Origin: Christensenellaceae bacterium
GTDB taxonomy: Bacteria > Bacillota > Clostridia > Christensenellales > Borkfalkiaceae
Direction of reading: 5' to 3'
NCBI GenBank assembly: GCA_948890655.1
Contig: CAQTYU010000002.1
Span: forward strand, 62,001-126,000
DNA length: 64,000 nt
The notes under the pieces are model-generated. The model ran no database searches. It was not told the origin of the DNA and saw only the letters and a program-made list of their open reading frames with translations. Below are positions 9,841 through 17,865 of this stretch, in pieces; positions within the stretch are counted from its first letter, which is position 1; every line of letters starts with the position of its first letter. A program made the translations under genes and the position numbers.

Positions 9841-10344
9841 ATGGACTGCAAAATAAGAAAATGGCGCCCTGAGGACGCTAAAAACCTTTCAGAACTTCTT
9901 AATAACAAGAAAATTTTAGACAATTTGCGCGACGGTCTGCCGTTTCCGTACACGGAAAGCGATGCTATCGACTATATAAGCGCAATGTTAAGCGCCGACA
10001 AAAATTCGGTTTTTGCTTTTGCCATTGAGGTTGACGGCGAAGTTGCGGGCAGTATAGGTATTTTCAGGCAGGAGAATATCCATTCCAAAACTGCCGAGAC
10101 AGGCTATTATTTGGGTGAAAAGTATTGGAATAAAGGCATAGCGACTTCGGCGGTGATAAAGGCTTGCGACTTTGTCTTTAAAAATACCGATATAATCAGA
10201 ATTTTCGCCGAACCTTTCTCCCGCAACGTTGCATCTTGCAGGGTGCTTGAAAAAGCGGGTTTTGTCTGCGAGGGAACACTTCGCAAAAATGCTGTCAAAA
10301 ACGGCATAGTCGAAGATATGAAAATGTATGCATTATTAAGGTAA
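9841..10344 (+). CDS. GNAT family N-acetyltransferase (RimJ/RimL-like)
   Basis: Predicted acetyl-CoA-dependent N-acetyltransferase of 167 residues. It has the RimL-type arrangement: an N-terminal WRPEDAKNLSELL, a central beta strand AGSIGIF, TGYYLGEKYWNKGIATSA as the acetyl-CoA-binding loop (motif A), and NVASCRVLEKAGFVCEG near the C-terminus. The substrate could be a ribosomal protein, an antibiotic or a metabolite; the sequence does not say. It starts on the base after the stop of the PLP-lyase gene, so it is translationally coupled as the last clearly cotranscribed gene of this operon. Confidence 0.88.
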   Translation: MDCKIRKWRPEDAKNLSELLNNKKILDNLRDGLPFPYTESDAIDYISAMLSADKNSVFAFAIEVDGEVAGSIGIFRQENIHSKTAETGYYLGEKYWNKGIATSAVIKACDFVFKNTDIIRIFAEPFSRNVASCRVLEKAGFVCEGTLRKNAVKNGIVEDMKMYALLR

Positions 10345-10376
10345 TTGGTATTATTACTTTTTAAAATGGGGCAATT

Positions 10377-10805
10377 ATGGGTGGAGTTTTAAAATTTAGC
10401 TTGTGGTTTAAAATTTTTTGTTTGGCTTTTACTCTTTTTTTTGTAGCGTTTTTGTTGTTTGCTTTGTTAACAGTTCAAGAAGATGAAGCGGTTTTTATAG
10501 CAGTTTTAATCTGTTCTATATTTGGAGTAACTTTTTTTATATTGACCATTTGGGCTTTTTTCTGTAAAATTACAGTTGGCGATGAATTTATAACAATAAG
10601 AAAATTTCTTATTACAAAAACTTTTAAATATGAAGATATAACCAATATTAAATACAAAAAACAAGTTTTTGGTAGTTTTGCATATATTATAAAGTTTGGT
10701 AGAACAAGAGTGGAAATTTCGCAATTTATGACTAATAGGAATATTATTGATAAAAAATTAAAGGCAGAAGGCGTTTTTAAAAAATATCCGCAGGTTTCTA
10801 ATTAA
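10377..10805 (+). CDS. Small membrane protein with PH-like C-terminal domain (unknown function)
   Basis: I do not recognise a specific family. The 142 residues contain two membrane helices (about residues 7-29 and 38-62). A soluble domain of about 75 residues follows, with alternating beta strands (DEFITIRKFLITKTFKYEDITNI, then GSFAYIIKFGRTRVEIS), a pattern resembling bacterial PH domains. The gene is clearly more AT-rich than its neighbours, with long T and A runs, which may indicate separate origin. It lies 32 bp after the acetyltransferase, with a weak GGGG ribosome-binding site, and ends at a bidirectional terminator. Confidence 0.6.
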   Translation: MGGVLKFSLWFKIFCLAFTLFFVAFLLFALLTVQEDEAVFIAVLICSIFGVTFFILTIWAFFCKITVGDEFITIRKFLITKTFKYEDITNIKYKKQVFGSFAYIIKFGRTRVEISQFMTNRNIIDKKLKAEGVFKKYPQVSN

Positions 10806-10810
10806 ATAAA

Positions 10811-10840
10811 AAAGAGGTTGACTTTCAAGTCAACCTCTTT
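10811..10840. terminator. Bidirectional intrinsic terminator
   Basis: Perfect 14-bp stem AAAGAGGTTGACTT / AAGTCAACCTCTTT with a TC loop. It has T-rich tails on both strands and separates the convergent 142-aa gene and groEL. Confidence 0.85.
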
Positions 10841-10852
10841 TTTATTTCTAAT

Positions 10853-12481
10853 TTAATACATTCCGCCCATATCGGGGTTGCCGCCCATAGGGGGTGCGGG
10901 AGGGGTGGGAATATCGGTAACGATACTTTCGGTAGTGAGGAGCGTCGCCGCAACCGAGGCCGCATTCTGAAGCACCGAACGTGAAACCTTCGTGGGGTCG
11001 ATAATTCCGCTTTCAACCATATCCGTGTACTGATTTTTCAGTGCGTCGAAACCGTAATTGGGGTTTTTCGAACGCAAAACGCTGTTCACGACAACAGAAC
11101 CGTCGTAACCTGCGTTCTTCGCAATCTGGCGAACGGGTTCTTCGATTGCTTTCATTACGATAGAAGCGCCCGTTTTTTCGTCGCCGTGTAAACTTGCAAC
11201 AAGCTTTTTCAGCTCGGGGATAGCAGAGAGAAGCGCAACGCCGCCGCCGGGCACGATTCCTTCTTCAACTGCCGCACGGGTCGCCGCAAGTGCATCCTCT
11301 ATGCGCAGTTTCTTTTCTTTCATTTCAACTTCGGTTGCCGCACCGACACTGATGACCGCAACTCCGCCTGCAAGTTTAGCAAGCCTTTCCTGCAATTTTT
11401 CCCTGTCATAGTCCGAAGAAGTTTCAATAATCTGTGCCTTAATGGAGTTTACGCGTGACTTGATGCTTTCAGCATCGCCCGACCCGCCGACAATGGTGGT
11501 GTTGTCCTTGTCAACCTTGACCTGCGAAGCTCTGCCAAGCATATCCAAAGTAACGTCCTTGAACTCGTAACCCAAATCGGAAGAGATAACGGTGCCGCCC
11601 GTTAAAACCGCAATGTCCTCGAGCATTGCCTTTCTTCTGTCGCCGAAGCCGGGCGCCTTAACCGCAACGCAGTTCAAAACGCCTTTCAGCTTGTTCACTA
11701 TAAGTGCGGCAAGCGCGTCGCCCTCGACGTCCTCGGCAATGATTAACAGCCTTGCGCCCTGCTGAGCAATGGGCTCGATTACGGGCAGAATTTCCTGCAA
11801 CGACGATATCTTTTTGTCGGTAATGAGAATGTAGGGAGTGTCGAGAACGGCTTCCATCTTGTCGGTGTTTGTAACCATATATGCGGAAGCGTAGCCCCTG
11901 TCGAACTGCATACCCTCTACGGTACTAAGTTCGGTATTCATAGTTTTGCCCTCTTCAACGGTAATAACGCCGTCTTTACCGACGATTTCCATTGCTTTTG
12001 CAATAAGTTCGCCAATCTTTTCGTCGCCTGCGGAAATGGAAGCAACCTGCGAAATCGCAAGCTTATTTTCGACGGGTTTGGAAATAGACTGCACTTTCGC
12101 AACCGCCGTGTCAACCGCCGCGGCAATGCCCTTTTTTAGAATCATAGGGTTCGCGCCTGCGGCAAGATTTTTAAGCCCTTCCTTGACCATAGCCTGCGCA
12201 AGAACAACGGCGGTGGTGGTGCCGTCGCCCGCAACGTCGTTGGTTTTTGTGGAAACTTCTTTAACGAGCTGTGCGCCCATATTTTCGAACGGGTCTTCAA
12301 GCTCGATTTCTTTTGCAATAGTTACGCCGTCGTTGGTGATAAGGGGTGCGCCGAACTTTTTGTCCAGAACAACGTTTCTGCCCTTGGGTCCCAACGTGAT
12401 TTTAACGGTATCGGCAACGATATTTACGCCGTTTTCAAGTAATTTGCGCGCTTCGTCGCCGTATTTAATCTGCTTTGCCAT
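10853..12481 (-). CDS. groEL: Chaperonin GroEL (Hsp60)
   Basis: ATP-driven 14-mer chaperonin that folds cytoplasmic proteins together with GroES. The length is 542 residues, typical. It starts MAKQIKYGDEARKLL and has the ATP-site motifs TLGPKGRNVVL and GDGTTTAVVLA. The apical domain appears intact, and the C-terminus carries the Gly-Met-rich tail (MGGNPDMGGMY). groES lies 14 bp upstream with a GGAGG-type ribosome-binding site in the gap. The two genes form a classical groESL operon read on the minus strand. Confidence 0.98.
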   Translation of the reverse strand: MAKQIKYGDEARKLLENGVNIVADTVKITLGPKGRNVVLDKKFGAPLITNDGVTIAKEIELEDPFENMGAQLVKEVSTKTNDVAGDGTTTAVVLAQAMVKEGLKNLAAGANPMILKKGIAAAVDTAVAKVQSISKPVENKLAISQVASISAGDEKIGELIAKAMEIVGKDGVITVEEGKTMNTELSTVEGMQFDRGYASAYMVTNTDKMEAVLDTPYILITDKKISSLQEILPVIEPIAQQGARLLIIAEDVEGDALAALIVNKLKGVLNCVAVKAPGFGDRRKAMLEDIAVLTGGTVISSDLGYEFKDVTLDMLGRASQVKVDKDNTTIVGGSGDAESIKSRVNSIKAQIIETSSDYDREKLQERLAKLAGGVAVISVGAATEVEMKEKKLRIEDALAATRAAVEEGIVPGGGVALLSAIPELKKLVASLHGDEKTGASIVMKAIEEPVRQIAKNAGYDGSVVVNSVLRSKNPNYGFDALKNQYTDMVESGIIDPTKVSRSVLQNAASVAATLLTTESIVTDIPTPPAPPMGGNPDMGGMY

Positions 12482-12495
12482 ATAATTTTACCTCC

Positions 12496-12780
12496 TTATT
12501 CCACAATCGCCAGAATATCGCTCTGACGGATAATCGTATATTCTTTTTCGTCGACTTTAACTTCTGTTCCGCTGTATTTTGCAAGCAGAACCTTGTCGCC
12601 GACTTTAACCTGCATTTTCACTTCCTTGCCGTCAACAAGTCCGCCGGGTCCTACTGCAACAACAAGGCAGGTTGCGGGTTTTTCTTGAGCGGCCGAGGTA
12701 AGATAAAGCCCGCTTTTAGTTTTTTCTTCGGCTTTAAAATTTTCCACGACTACTTTATCGAATAAAGGTTTTATAGTCAT
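12496..12780 (-). CDS. groES: Co-chaperonin GroES (Hsp10)
   Basis: Heptameric lid of GroEL. I place the start at the ATG at 12780 (protein MTIKPLF..., 94 residues), because GGAGGAAG stands at the right distance before it. An upstream in-frame ATG at 12807 would add nine residues and lacks a ribosome-binding site. The mobile-loop region (EEKTKSGLYLTSAAQEKP) and VGDKVLLAKYSGTEVK are typical. No CIRCE inverted repeat (TTAGCACTC-N9-GAGTGCTAA) is visible in the 122-bp divergent intergenic region, so HrcA control is not supported. Confidence 0.97.
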   Translation of the reverse strand: MTIKPLFDKVVVENFKAEEKTKSGLYLTSAAQEKPATCLVVAVGPGGLVDGKEVKMQVKVGDKVLLAKYSGTEVKVDEKEYTIIRQSDILAIVE

Positions 12781-12867
12781 TCTAAAACTTCCTCCAAAAT
12801 TATTCATTTTTGTTACAGCTATTTTATAAACTTGACAAAATAAACTTAAACATTATAAAGTAAAAAA

Positions 12868-12896
12868 TTGCAATTTATATAAAAATATGGTAAAAT
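12868..12896 (+). promoter_or_regulatory. SigA-type promoter of dCMP deaminase operon, leaderless geometry
   Basis: TTGCAA (12868-12873), 17-bp spacer, TAAAAT (12891-12896). The ATG begins 7 nt after the -10 box, so the predicted first transcribed base is the A of the start codon. Confidence 0.7.
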
Positions 12897-12902
12897 CGCA
12901 TT

Positions 12903-13355
12903 ATGGACAAGTGGGACAAAAGATTTATGGAAATGACCGAGCTTATCGGCACGTGGTCAAGCTGTTTTCAGGAGAACAGGCACGTCGGTGCAGTCATTGT
13001 AAAAAATAAGCGAATAATAGCCACAGGCTATAACGGCGCTCCGCAGGGTATCGAGAGTTGCGTTGATAAAAAAGAGTGTTTAAGAAAGAAAATGAACATT
13101 CAAAGCGGCACTATGCATGAGTTTTGTTACGCCGTCCACGCCGAGCAGAACGCCATAATTCAGGCGGCAAGGGTGGGGTGTAGCGTCGAGGGGTGTACGC
13201 TCTATTGCACTCATCAACCTTGCGTTATTTGCGCTAAAATAATAATCAATTCGGGAATTGCGCGGGTCGTCTATAAAGACGGCTATCCCGACGATTTTTC
13301 TTTGAAGCTTTTCAAAGAAGCGGGCGTAAAAATCGAAAAATTCGGAGAACTGTAA
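12903..13355 (+). CDS. dCMP deaminase / ComEB-like deaminase
   Basis: Zinc-dependent cytidine-deaminase-fold enzyme predicted to convert dCMP to dUMP for thymidylate synthesis. The 150-residue protein has the zinc-binding and catalytic motifs HAEQNAIIQAA (His plus catalytic Glu) and PCVICAK (two Cys ligands), plus GAVIVKNKRIIATGYNGAPQG at the N-terminus. It has no ribosome-binding site and begins where transcription is predicted to start. The cyclophilin gene follows after a single base, indicating an operon. Confidence 0.92.
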   Translation: MDKWDKRFMEMTELIGTWSSCFQENRHVGAVIVKNKRIIATGYNGAPQGIESCVDKKECLRKKMNIQSGTMHEFCYAVHAEQNAIIQAARVGCSVEGCTLYCTHQPCVICAKIIINSGIARVVYKDGYPDDFSLKLFKEAGVKIEKFGEL

Positions 13356-13356
13356 A

Positions 13357-13878
13357 ATGAAAAATCCTATCGTTACTATAACTATGCAGGGCGGGGGGGT
13401 GATAAAGTGCGAACTTTACCCCGAAAAAGCACCTAATACCGTCAATAACTTCATTTCGCTTGTCAAAAGCGGGTTTTACGATGGGCTTATATTCCACCGT
13501 GTAATTTCGGGCTTTATGATTCAGGGCGGCGACCCCAAGGGCACCGGCACGGGCGGACCCGGCTATGCGATAAAGGGTGAATTTGCGCTGAACGGCTTTA
13601 AACAAAACGATATTAAACACGCACGCGGCGTTCTCTCTATGGCGCGCGCAATGAACCCGAACTCCGCGGGCTCACAGTTCTTTATTATGCACAGTAACGC
13701 TTCCCACCTCGACGGGCAGTATGCCGCTTTCGGTAAGGTTATTGAGGGAATAGAAGTCGTCGACGAAATCGCCGCGGTCGCCTGCGATTGGAACGACAAG
13801 CCCCGCACACCGCAAACTATGGAAAAGGTAACGGTCGAAACTTTCGGCACGGAGTATCCCGCGCCTGTAAAATACTGA
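13357..13878 (+). CDS. Peptidyl-prolyl cis-trans isomerase, cyclophilin type
   Basis: Cytoplasmic proline isomerase of 173 residues; no signal peptide is seen. Cyclophilin motifs are complete: FHRVISGFMIQGGDPKGTGTGG with the catalytic Arg, GVLSMARAMNPNSAGSQFFI, and LDGQYAAFGKVIEG. It begins one base after the deaminase stop and is followed 15 bp later by purB with a GGAG ribosome-binding site, so the three genes probably share one transcript. Confidence 0.95.
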   Translation: MKNPIVTITMQGGGVIKCELYPEKAPNTVNNFISLVKSGFYDGLIFHRVISGFMIQGGDPKGTGTGGPGYAIKGEFALNGFKQNDIKHARGVLSMARAMNPNSAGSQFFIMHSNASHLDGQYAAFGKVIEGIEVVDEIAAVACDWNDKPRTPQTMEKVTVETFGTEYPAPVKY

Positions 13879-13893
13879 TTTTCGGAGAAAAAT

Positions 13894-15327
13894 ATGGACA
13901 ATAACGTTTATCAAAACCCGTTAATTACCAGATATGCAAGCCGCGCCATGTCGGAAAATTTCTCGGACGAAAAGCGCTTTAAGCTGTGGAGAAAGCTTTG
14001 GATAGCCCTTGCGGAGTCCGAAATGGAGCTCGGTCTCAATATCACGAAAGCGCAGATTGACGAAATGAAAAAGCACGCCGATAATGTAAACTTCGAAGTT
14101 GCGGAGGAGTACGAAAGAAAGCTCCGCCATGACGTAATGGCGCATGTTCACGCTTTCGGCGAGCAGGCGAAGTCGGCTATGCCGATAATCCACCTCGGCG
14201 CTACAAGTTGTTTCGTCGACTGCAACTCCGAACTCATTATCTTGTGGGACGCGCTCGAAATTATCAAGAATAAGCTTGTAAACGTTATTGATAAGCTTTC
14301 TGCGTTCGCTTTAAAATATAAGGACGTGCCCACGCTCGGCTTTACTCACTTGCAACCCGCACAGCTTACGACTGTCGGCAAACGGGCAACTCTTTGGTTG
14401 CAAGATTTGACTTTGGACTATAATAACCTTATTAACCTGCAAAATTCGTTCAAATTGCGCGGTGTTAAGGGTACTACGGGTACGCAGGCTAGCTTTATGG
14501 AGCTATTCAACGGTGATGAAAACAAGGTTAAAGACCTTGAAAAGCGGGTTGTCGCAAAACTCGGTTTTGATAAGGTCTATGGTGTAACCGGTCAGACTTA
14601 CCCCAGAAAATTCGATTACAACGTTCTCTGTGTTCTTTCGCAGATAGCACAAAGTGCGTACAAGTTCTCTAACGATATCCGCATTTTGCAGAATATGAAA
14701 GAGATAGAAGAGCCGTTTGAAAAGTCTCAGATAGGTTCGTCCGCAATGGCGTACAAGCGCAATCCTATGCGTAGCGAAAGAATAGGCTCGCTTGCAAGGT
14801 TCGTGATTTCGCTTCCTATGAACAGCGCGATAACGGCGGGCACACAATGGTTTGAAAGAACTTTGGATGACTCCGCAAACAGAAGAATAGTTAATGCGCA
14901 AGCGTTTTTGGCGCTTGACGGCATACTTAATATATATATGAACGTTTCGGAAAACCTCGTCGTTTACGAAAAGGTCATTGCAAAGCACATCGCCGCGGAA
15001 CTTCCGTTTATGGCAACCGAAAATATTATGATGGAGTGCGTCAAGGCGGGCGGAAACAGGCAAGAGCTTCACGAAAAGATAAGGGTGCTGTCTATGCAGG
15101 CAGGCAGAAACGTAAAAGAACTCGGCAAAGAAAACAACCTTATCGAACTTATAAAAGCCGACGGCGACTTTAAAGCAGTTCACGCAAAAATCGATAAAAT
15201 ACTCGACGCTAAGAATTTTATTGGTCGGGCGCCCTCGCAAACGGTTGAATTTATTGAAACTGAGGTCAAGCCGATTTTGGAAGAAAATAAGGCAATTTTA
15301 GGTCAAAAAGGCAACGTAAAGGTATAA
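13894..15327 (+). CDS. purB: Adenylosuccinate lyase PurB
   Basis: Catalyses two beta-eliminations in purine synthesis (SAICAR to AICAR and adenylosuccinate to AMP). The length is 477 residues, in the range of the longer PurB type. The fumarase/aspartase-superfamily signature GSSAMAYKRNPMRSERI is present. TSCFVDCNSEL and GFTHLQPAQLTTVGKR contain the other conserved active-site segments. It is the third gene of the deaminase-cyclophilin-purB transcript. Downstream are a copy of the dispersed motif and then tRNA-Trp on the other strand. Confidence 0.96.
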   Translation: MDNNVYQNPLITRYASRAMSENFSDEKRFKLWRKLWIALAESEMELGLNITKAQIDEMKKHADNVNFEVAEEYERKLRHDVMAHVHAFGEQAKSAMPIIHLGATSCFVDCNSELIILWDALEIIKNKLVNVIDKLSAFALKYKDVPTLGFTHLQPAQLTTVGKRATLWLQDLTLDYNNLINLQNSFKLRGVKGTTGTQASFMELFNGDENKVKDLEKRVVAKLGFDKVYGVTGQTYPRKFDYNVLCVLSQIAQSAYKFSNDIRILQNMKEIEEPFEKSQIGSSAMAYKRNPMRSERIGSLARFVISLPMNSAITAGTQWFERTLDDSANRRIVNAQAFLALDGILNIYMNVSENLVVYEKVIAKHIAAELPFMATENIMMECVKAGGNRQELHEKIRVLSMQAGRNVKELGKENNLIELIKADGDFKAVHAKIDKILDAKNFIGRAPSQTVEFIETEVKPILEENKAILGQKGNVKV

Positions 15328-15343
15328 ATTCGTAACTTTGCGA

Positions 15344-15363
15344 AGTACTATGTGTAACATAAT
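15344..15363 (+). repeat. Dispersed 20-bp motif, copy B (after purB)
   Basis: Exact match (17 of 17 fixed bases) to AGTACTATGT-N3-ACATAAT, with N3 = GTA. It is preceded by TTTGCGA as in copy A. It lies in the intergenic region 17 bp past the purB stop. Confidence 0.75.
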
Positions 15364-15387
15364 TAACTGAATTTGACAAAAAATTGC

Positions 15388-15418
15388 ACAAAAAAACCGT
15401 TCCGAGCTGGAACGGTTT
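15388..15418 (-). terminator. Terminator of tRNA-Trp
   Basis: On the minus strand the stem AAACCGTTCC / GGAACGGTTT (15394-15418) has a five-base loop and is followed by a T run. It begins at the last base of the tRNA CCA end. Confidence 0.85.
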
Positions 15419-15492
15419 GGCAGGGGCGACACGATTCGAACATGCAACCGACGGTTTTGGAGACCGCGACTCTACCGTTGAGCTACGCCCCT
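15418..15492 (-). tRNA. tRNA-Trp (anticodon CCA)
   Basis: The minus strand folds into a complete cloverleaf. The acceptor stem AGGGGCG pairs with CGCCCCT, with discriminator G and an encoded CCA end. The anticodon loop is CTCCAAA on a CGGT/ACCG stem, reading UGG. The T loop is TTCGAAT. It has its own promoter and terminator and stands antisense between purB and the ProC-like gene. Confidence 0.96.
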
Positions 15493-15505
15493 AAAAACAA
15501 AATAA

Positions 15506-15534
15506 ATTATAGTATATTGCAGTTTTTTAGTCAA
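15506..15534 (-). promoter_or_regulatory. Promoter of tRNA-Trp
   Basis: Minus strand: TTGACT (15534-15529), 17-bp spacer, TATAAT (15511-15506), ending 13 bp before the tRNA 5' end. Confidence 0.85.
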
Positions 15535-15553
15535 CTGTTTTTGGAGACAAATT

Positions 15554-16363
15554 ATGAAAAAACAATTCAAACTCGGCGTAATAGGCTGTTCATTCTTCTC
15601 TAACGCGGTTTTAAGGGGCGTTGTTTTATCCGACCTTATCCGTGAAAAAAAGATTATTGTCAGCGACGAAAACGGGGAGGAATTGGATAAGCTTGATTAT
15701 CTGGGCGTAAAAACTACTTTAAACAACAGATTTGTTGCGGAAAACAGCGAATTTCTTCTTTTTGCGGTAAAATCTAAAAAATTCGACGAAGTTGCAAAAG
15801 AGTTAGAGGGGGTCCGCCCCGAAAAAGTAATTTCGGTTATGGACGTTCTTACCAAGAATAACATAAAAAATTCCCTCGGGGTCGGGCTTATTAAAGTTGC
15901 GCGATGCGTTCCCAATCTGCCTTGTGAAATAGGCAGCGGCGCAATCGGGCTGGATATGTCTGACTTTAACAAATCCTCAGACGATTGCGACTTTATAAGC
16001 TCGGTTTTTAATACGCTTGGCATGGTTGTCAGCGTTGAAGAAAGTAAACTTGCCGCGGTGAACGGGGTAAGTTGCGGCGGCTCTGCTTGTACGTTTATGT
16101 TTATCGACTCCCTAATCGAAGCGGGTGTTCGCGAGGGGCTGACCAAAAACGAAGCGAAAATTCTTGCCGTTCAGACCGTACTCGGCTGTGCCGAAATGGT
16201 TCAGCGTGAAGAAAATTCTGTGGAAGAGTTGACTTTGCTCGCCTGCAATAAGGGCGGCGCGTCGGCGGGAACGGTAAAAGCTCTTGAAGAAAAGGGACTT
16301 CGCGGCGCGGTTGGTTCGGCTGTGGAGGCATGCGCGACCCGCTTAAAGGGGCAAAATAATTAA
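15554..16363 (+). CDS. Divergent pyrroline-5-carboxylate reductase (ProC) family protein
   Basis: The 269 residues follow the ProC plan: a Rossmann domain (1-160) and a C-terminal helical dimerisation domain. The C-terminal half aligns well with the family (SACTFMFIDSLIEAGVREGL, then a QTVLGCAEM segment). Two features are unusual. The dinucleotide loop reads GVIGCSFFSNAVLRG rather than GxGxMG. The conserved SPGGTT motif reads CNKGGASAG. It may therefore use a different cofactor or substrate, or have lost catalysis; classical proline synthesis is uncertain. A GGAGA ribosome-binding site precedes the ATG. It overlaps rnhA by 1 nt. Confidence 0.72.
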   Translation: MKKQFKLGVIGCSFFSNAVLRGVVLSDLIREKKIIVSDENGEELDKLDYLGVKTTLNNRFVAENSEFLLFAVKSKKFDEVAKELEGVRPEKVISVMDVLTKNNIKNSLGVGLIKVARCVPNLPCEIGSGAIGLDMSDFNKSSDDCDFISSVFNTLGMVVSVEESKLAAVNGVSCGGSACTFMFIDSLIEAGVREGLTKNEAKILAVQTVLGCAEMVQREENSVEELTLLACNKGGASAGTVKALEEKGLRGAVGSAVEACATRLKGQNN

Positions 16364-16809
16364 TGAAAAGGGTTATTCTGTATACGGACGGCGCTTGCTC
16401 GGGCAATCCCGGCGCTGGCGGTTGGGGTGCCGTACTTATGTTTAATGGCTTTGAAAAGCGCATATCGGGAGCCGAACGTTCAACAACCAACAACCGAATG
16501 GAACTGACTGCTGTTATCGAGGGGTTAAAATGTCTTAAAGAACCGTGTGAAGTCACGGTTTACAGCGATTCTGCGTATACGGTCAATGCGTTCATTAACG
16601 GTTGGGTCTACGGTTGGGATAAGTCGGGTTACATAAAATCAGACAATAAGCCCGTCTTAAACGAAGATTTATGGCGCGAACTGTTGGCTTTGACGCGTGT
16701 TCACCGCGTTAATTTTATAAAGGTAAAGGGGCACGCCGATAACGAATACAATAACATCTGCGACAAGCTTGCTACCGACGCGGTCAAAAATTTGAAAAGT
16801 GAATTATAA
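16363..16809 (+). CDS. rnhA: Ribonuclease HI
   Basis: Cleaves the RNA strand of RNA-DNA hybrids (R-loops, primers). The 148-residue protein carries YTDGACSGNPGAGGWGAVL (Asp9), NRMELTAV (Glu47), YSDSAY (Asp69) and KGHADNEYNN (Asp about 127): all four catalytic carboxylates. The start codon overlaps the stop of the upstream ProC-like gene (TAATG), so translation is probably coupled. It ends 30 bp before the VTT-family gene, which has its own promoter. Confidence 0.96.
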   Translation: MKRVILYTDGACSGNPGAGGWGAVLMFNGFEKRISGAERSTTNNRMELTAVIEGLKCLKEPCEVTVYSDSAYTVNAFINGWVYGWDKSGYIKSDNKPVLNEDLWRELLALTRVHRVNFIKVKGHADNEYNNICDKLATDAVKNLKSEL

Positions 16810-16826
16810 ATTTGCGGTAAATACTA

Positions 16827-16832
16827 TATAAT
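16827..16832 (+). promoter_or_regulatory. -10 box of VTT-family gene, leaderless geometry
   Basis: TATAAT ends 7 nt before the ATG at 16840. The -35 region (TTATAA at 16804-16809, 17-bp spacer, inside the rnhA end) is weak. No Shine-Dalgarno sequence is present. Confidence 0.5.
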
Positions 16833-16839
16833 AGTATTA

Positions 16840-17742
16840 ATGGACCGCATACAAGTTTTGAAACATTGCATAAATATTCTGGCGGTTGTGCTTTTCGGCG
16901 CAGTCGCTTTTCTTTTCGTAACCTACGGGTTGCTTTATAAAAACGTTCCGTTTATCGCCGTTCATTTTAACGTTCTTTTGCTTGTGGCGGGCTTGACTTT
17001 GGGACTATTGACGGCGGCGGGAATTCTCTTTTATACTGTAAAAATGGTCTCGTTTTACCGTTTGACGGTCTGCACGCTTGTATTTTTAGACTTTTTCTCG
17101 GTGATTTTCTTCGTTCTCTGCGCCTGTGATTTACTTAATAAAATCAACAGCGTAGACGCGCTTCGCGAATATATCGAAGGAATGGGCGGAATGGCGGCCG
17201 CGATTTACGTAATTTTCAGCTTTTTGCAAGTCGTGCTTCTACCCGTGCCCGGTTCGGTTTCCGTTGCGGTCGGCGTTGCAATGTTCGGACCGTTGAAATG
17301 CGCGATTTACAGCTTTATAGGCATAGTTCTGGGCTCGGTTGCCGCATTTGCAATAGGCAGATGGGTCGGCTACAAGGCGGTTTGCTGGATAGTGGGGCAG
17401 GACAGCCTTGACAAATGGCTGAAAAAGTTAAAGGGCAAAGACTACCTGATTTTGTCTTTAATGTTCCTTTTGCCGCTTTTCCCCGACGATATTTTGTGTT
17501 TCGTTGCGGGGTTATCGTCAATGACTTGGGGTTATTTCATTATTATGATAACGCTAACGCGCCTTATTTCGGTATTTTCGACGGCTTATTCGTTCGAACT
17601 TATCCCGTTCAATACTTGGTGGGGCTTGCTGATATGGGCAATAATTCTGGCGCTTATAGCTCTGTCGTTCCGACTTGTCTTAAAACACTATGAAAAGATA
17701 GATAAATTCATAAAAACCAAGCTTAAAATTCAAAGGAAGTGA
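16840..17742 (+). CDS. TVP38/TMEM64 (VTT domain) membrane protein
   Basis: Polytopic inner-membrane protein of 300 residues with about seven hydrophobic segments. The VTT/DedA-superfamily core lies at roughly residues 125-240. It contains LLPVPGSVSVAVGVAMFG, GSVAAFAIGRWVG and LPLFPDDILCFVAGLSSMTW, matching the family's re-entrant helices. DedA-superfamily proteins are linked to lipid or undecaprenyl-phosphate transport; whether this one does so is inference. Two extra helices precede the core. It is transcribed from its own promoter and ends at a terminator. Confidence 0.85.
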   Translation: MDRIQVLKHCINILAVVLFGAVAFLFVTYGLLYKNVPFIAVHFNVLLLVAGLTLGLLTAAGILFYTVKMVSFYRLTVCTLVFLDFFSVIFFVLCACDLLNKINSVDALREYIEGMGGMAAAIYVIFSFLQVVLLPVPGSVSVAVGVAMFGPLKCAIYSFIGIVLGSVAAFAIGRWVGYKAVCWIVGQDSLDKWLKKLKGKDYLILSLMFLLPLFPDDILCFVAGLSSMTWGYFIIMITLTRLISVFSTAYSFELIPFNTWWGLLIWAIILALIALSFRLVLKHYEKIDKFIKTKLKIQRK

Positions 17743-17770
17743 CGGCGGCGTTATTAGCCGTCGTTTTTTT
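17741..17770 (+). terminator. Terminator after VTT gene
   Basis: Stem GACGGC (17741-17746) / GCCGTC (17757-17762), followed by a T7 run (17764-17770). It overlaps the stop codon. Confidence 0.75.
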
Positions 17771-17779
17771 AAATAATTT

Positions 17780-17839
17780 TTTGATAAAAGATTATCAAAT
17801 TTATTTGCATTTGATTTTTTTTATGATAAACTGTATTAG
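17780..17839 (+). promoter_or_regulatory. Putative promoter and inverted repeat before decarboxylase operon
   Basis: An inverted repeat TTTGATAA-AAGA-TTATCAAA (17780-17799) precedes a possible promoter TTGATT (17811-17816), 17-bp spacer, TATTAG (17834-17839). The repeat may be an operator. The promoter match is moderate. Confidence 0.4.
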
Positions 17840-17865
17840 TAAGAATTTGTTTTTAAGGTGTATTT

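Noticed and set aside
15373..15603. Open frame on + across the tRNA-Trp gene
   Set aside because: It runs antisense through the tRNA and its terminator and has no ribosome-binding site.
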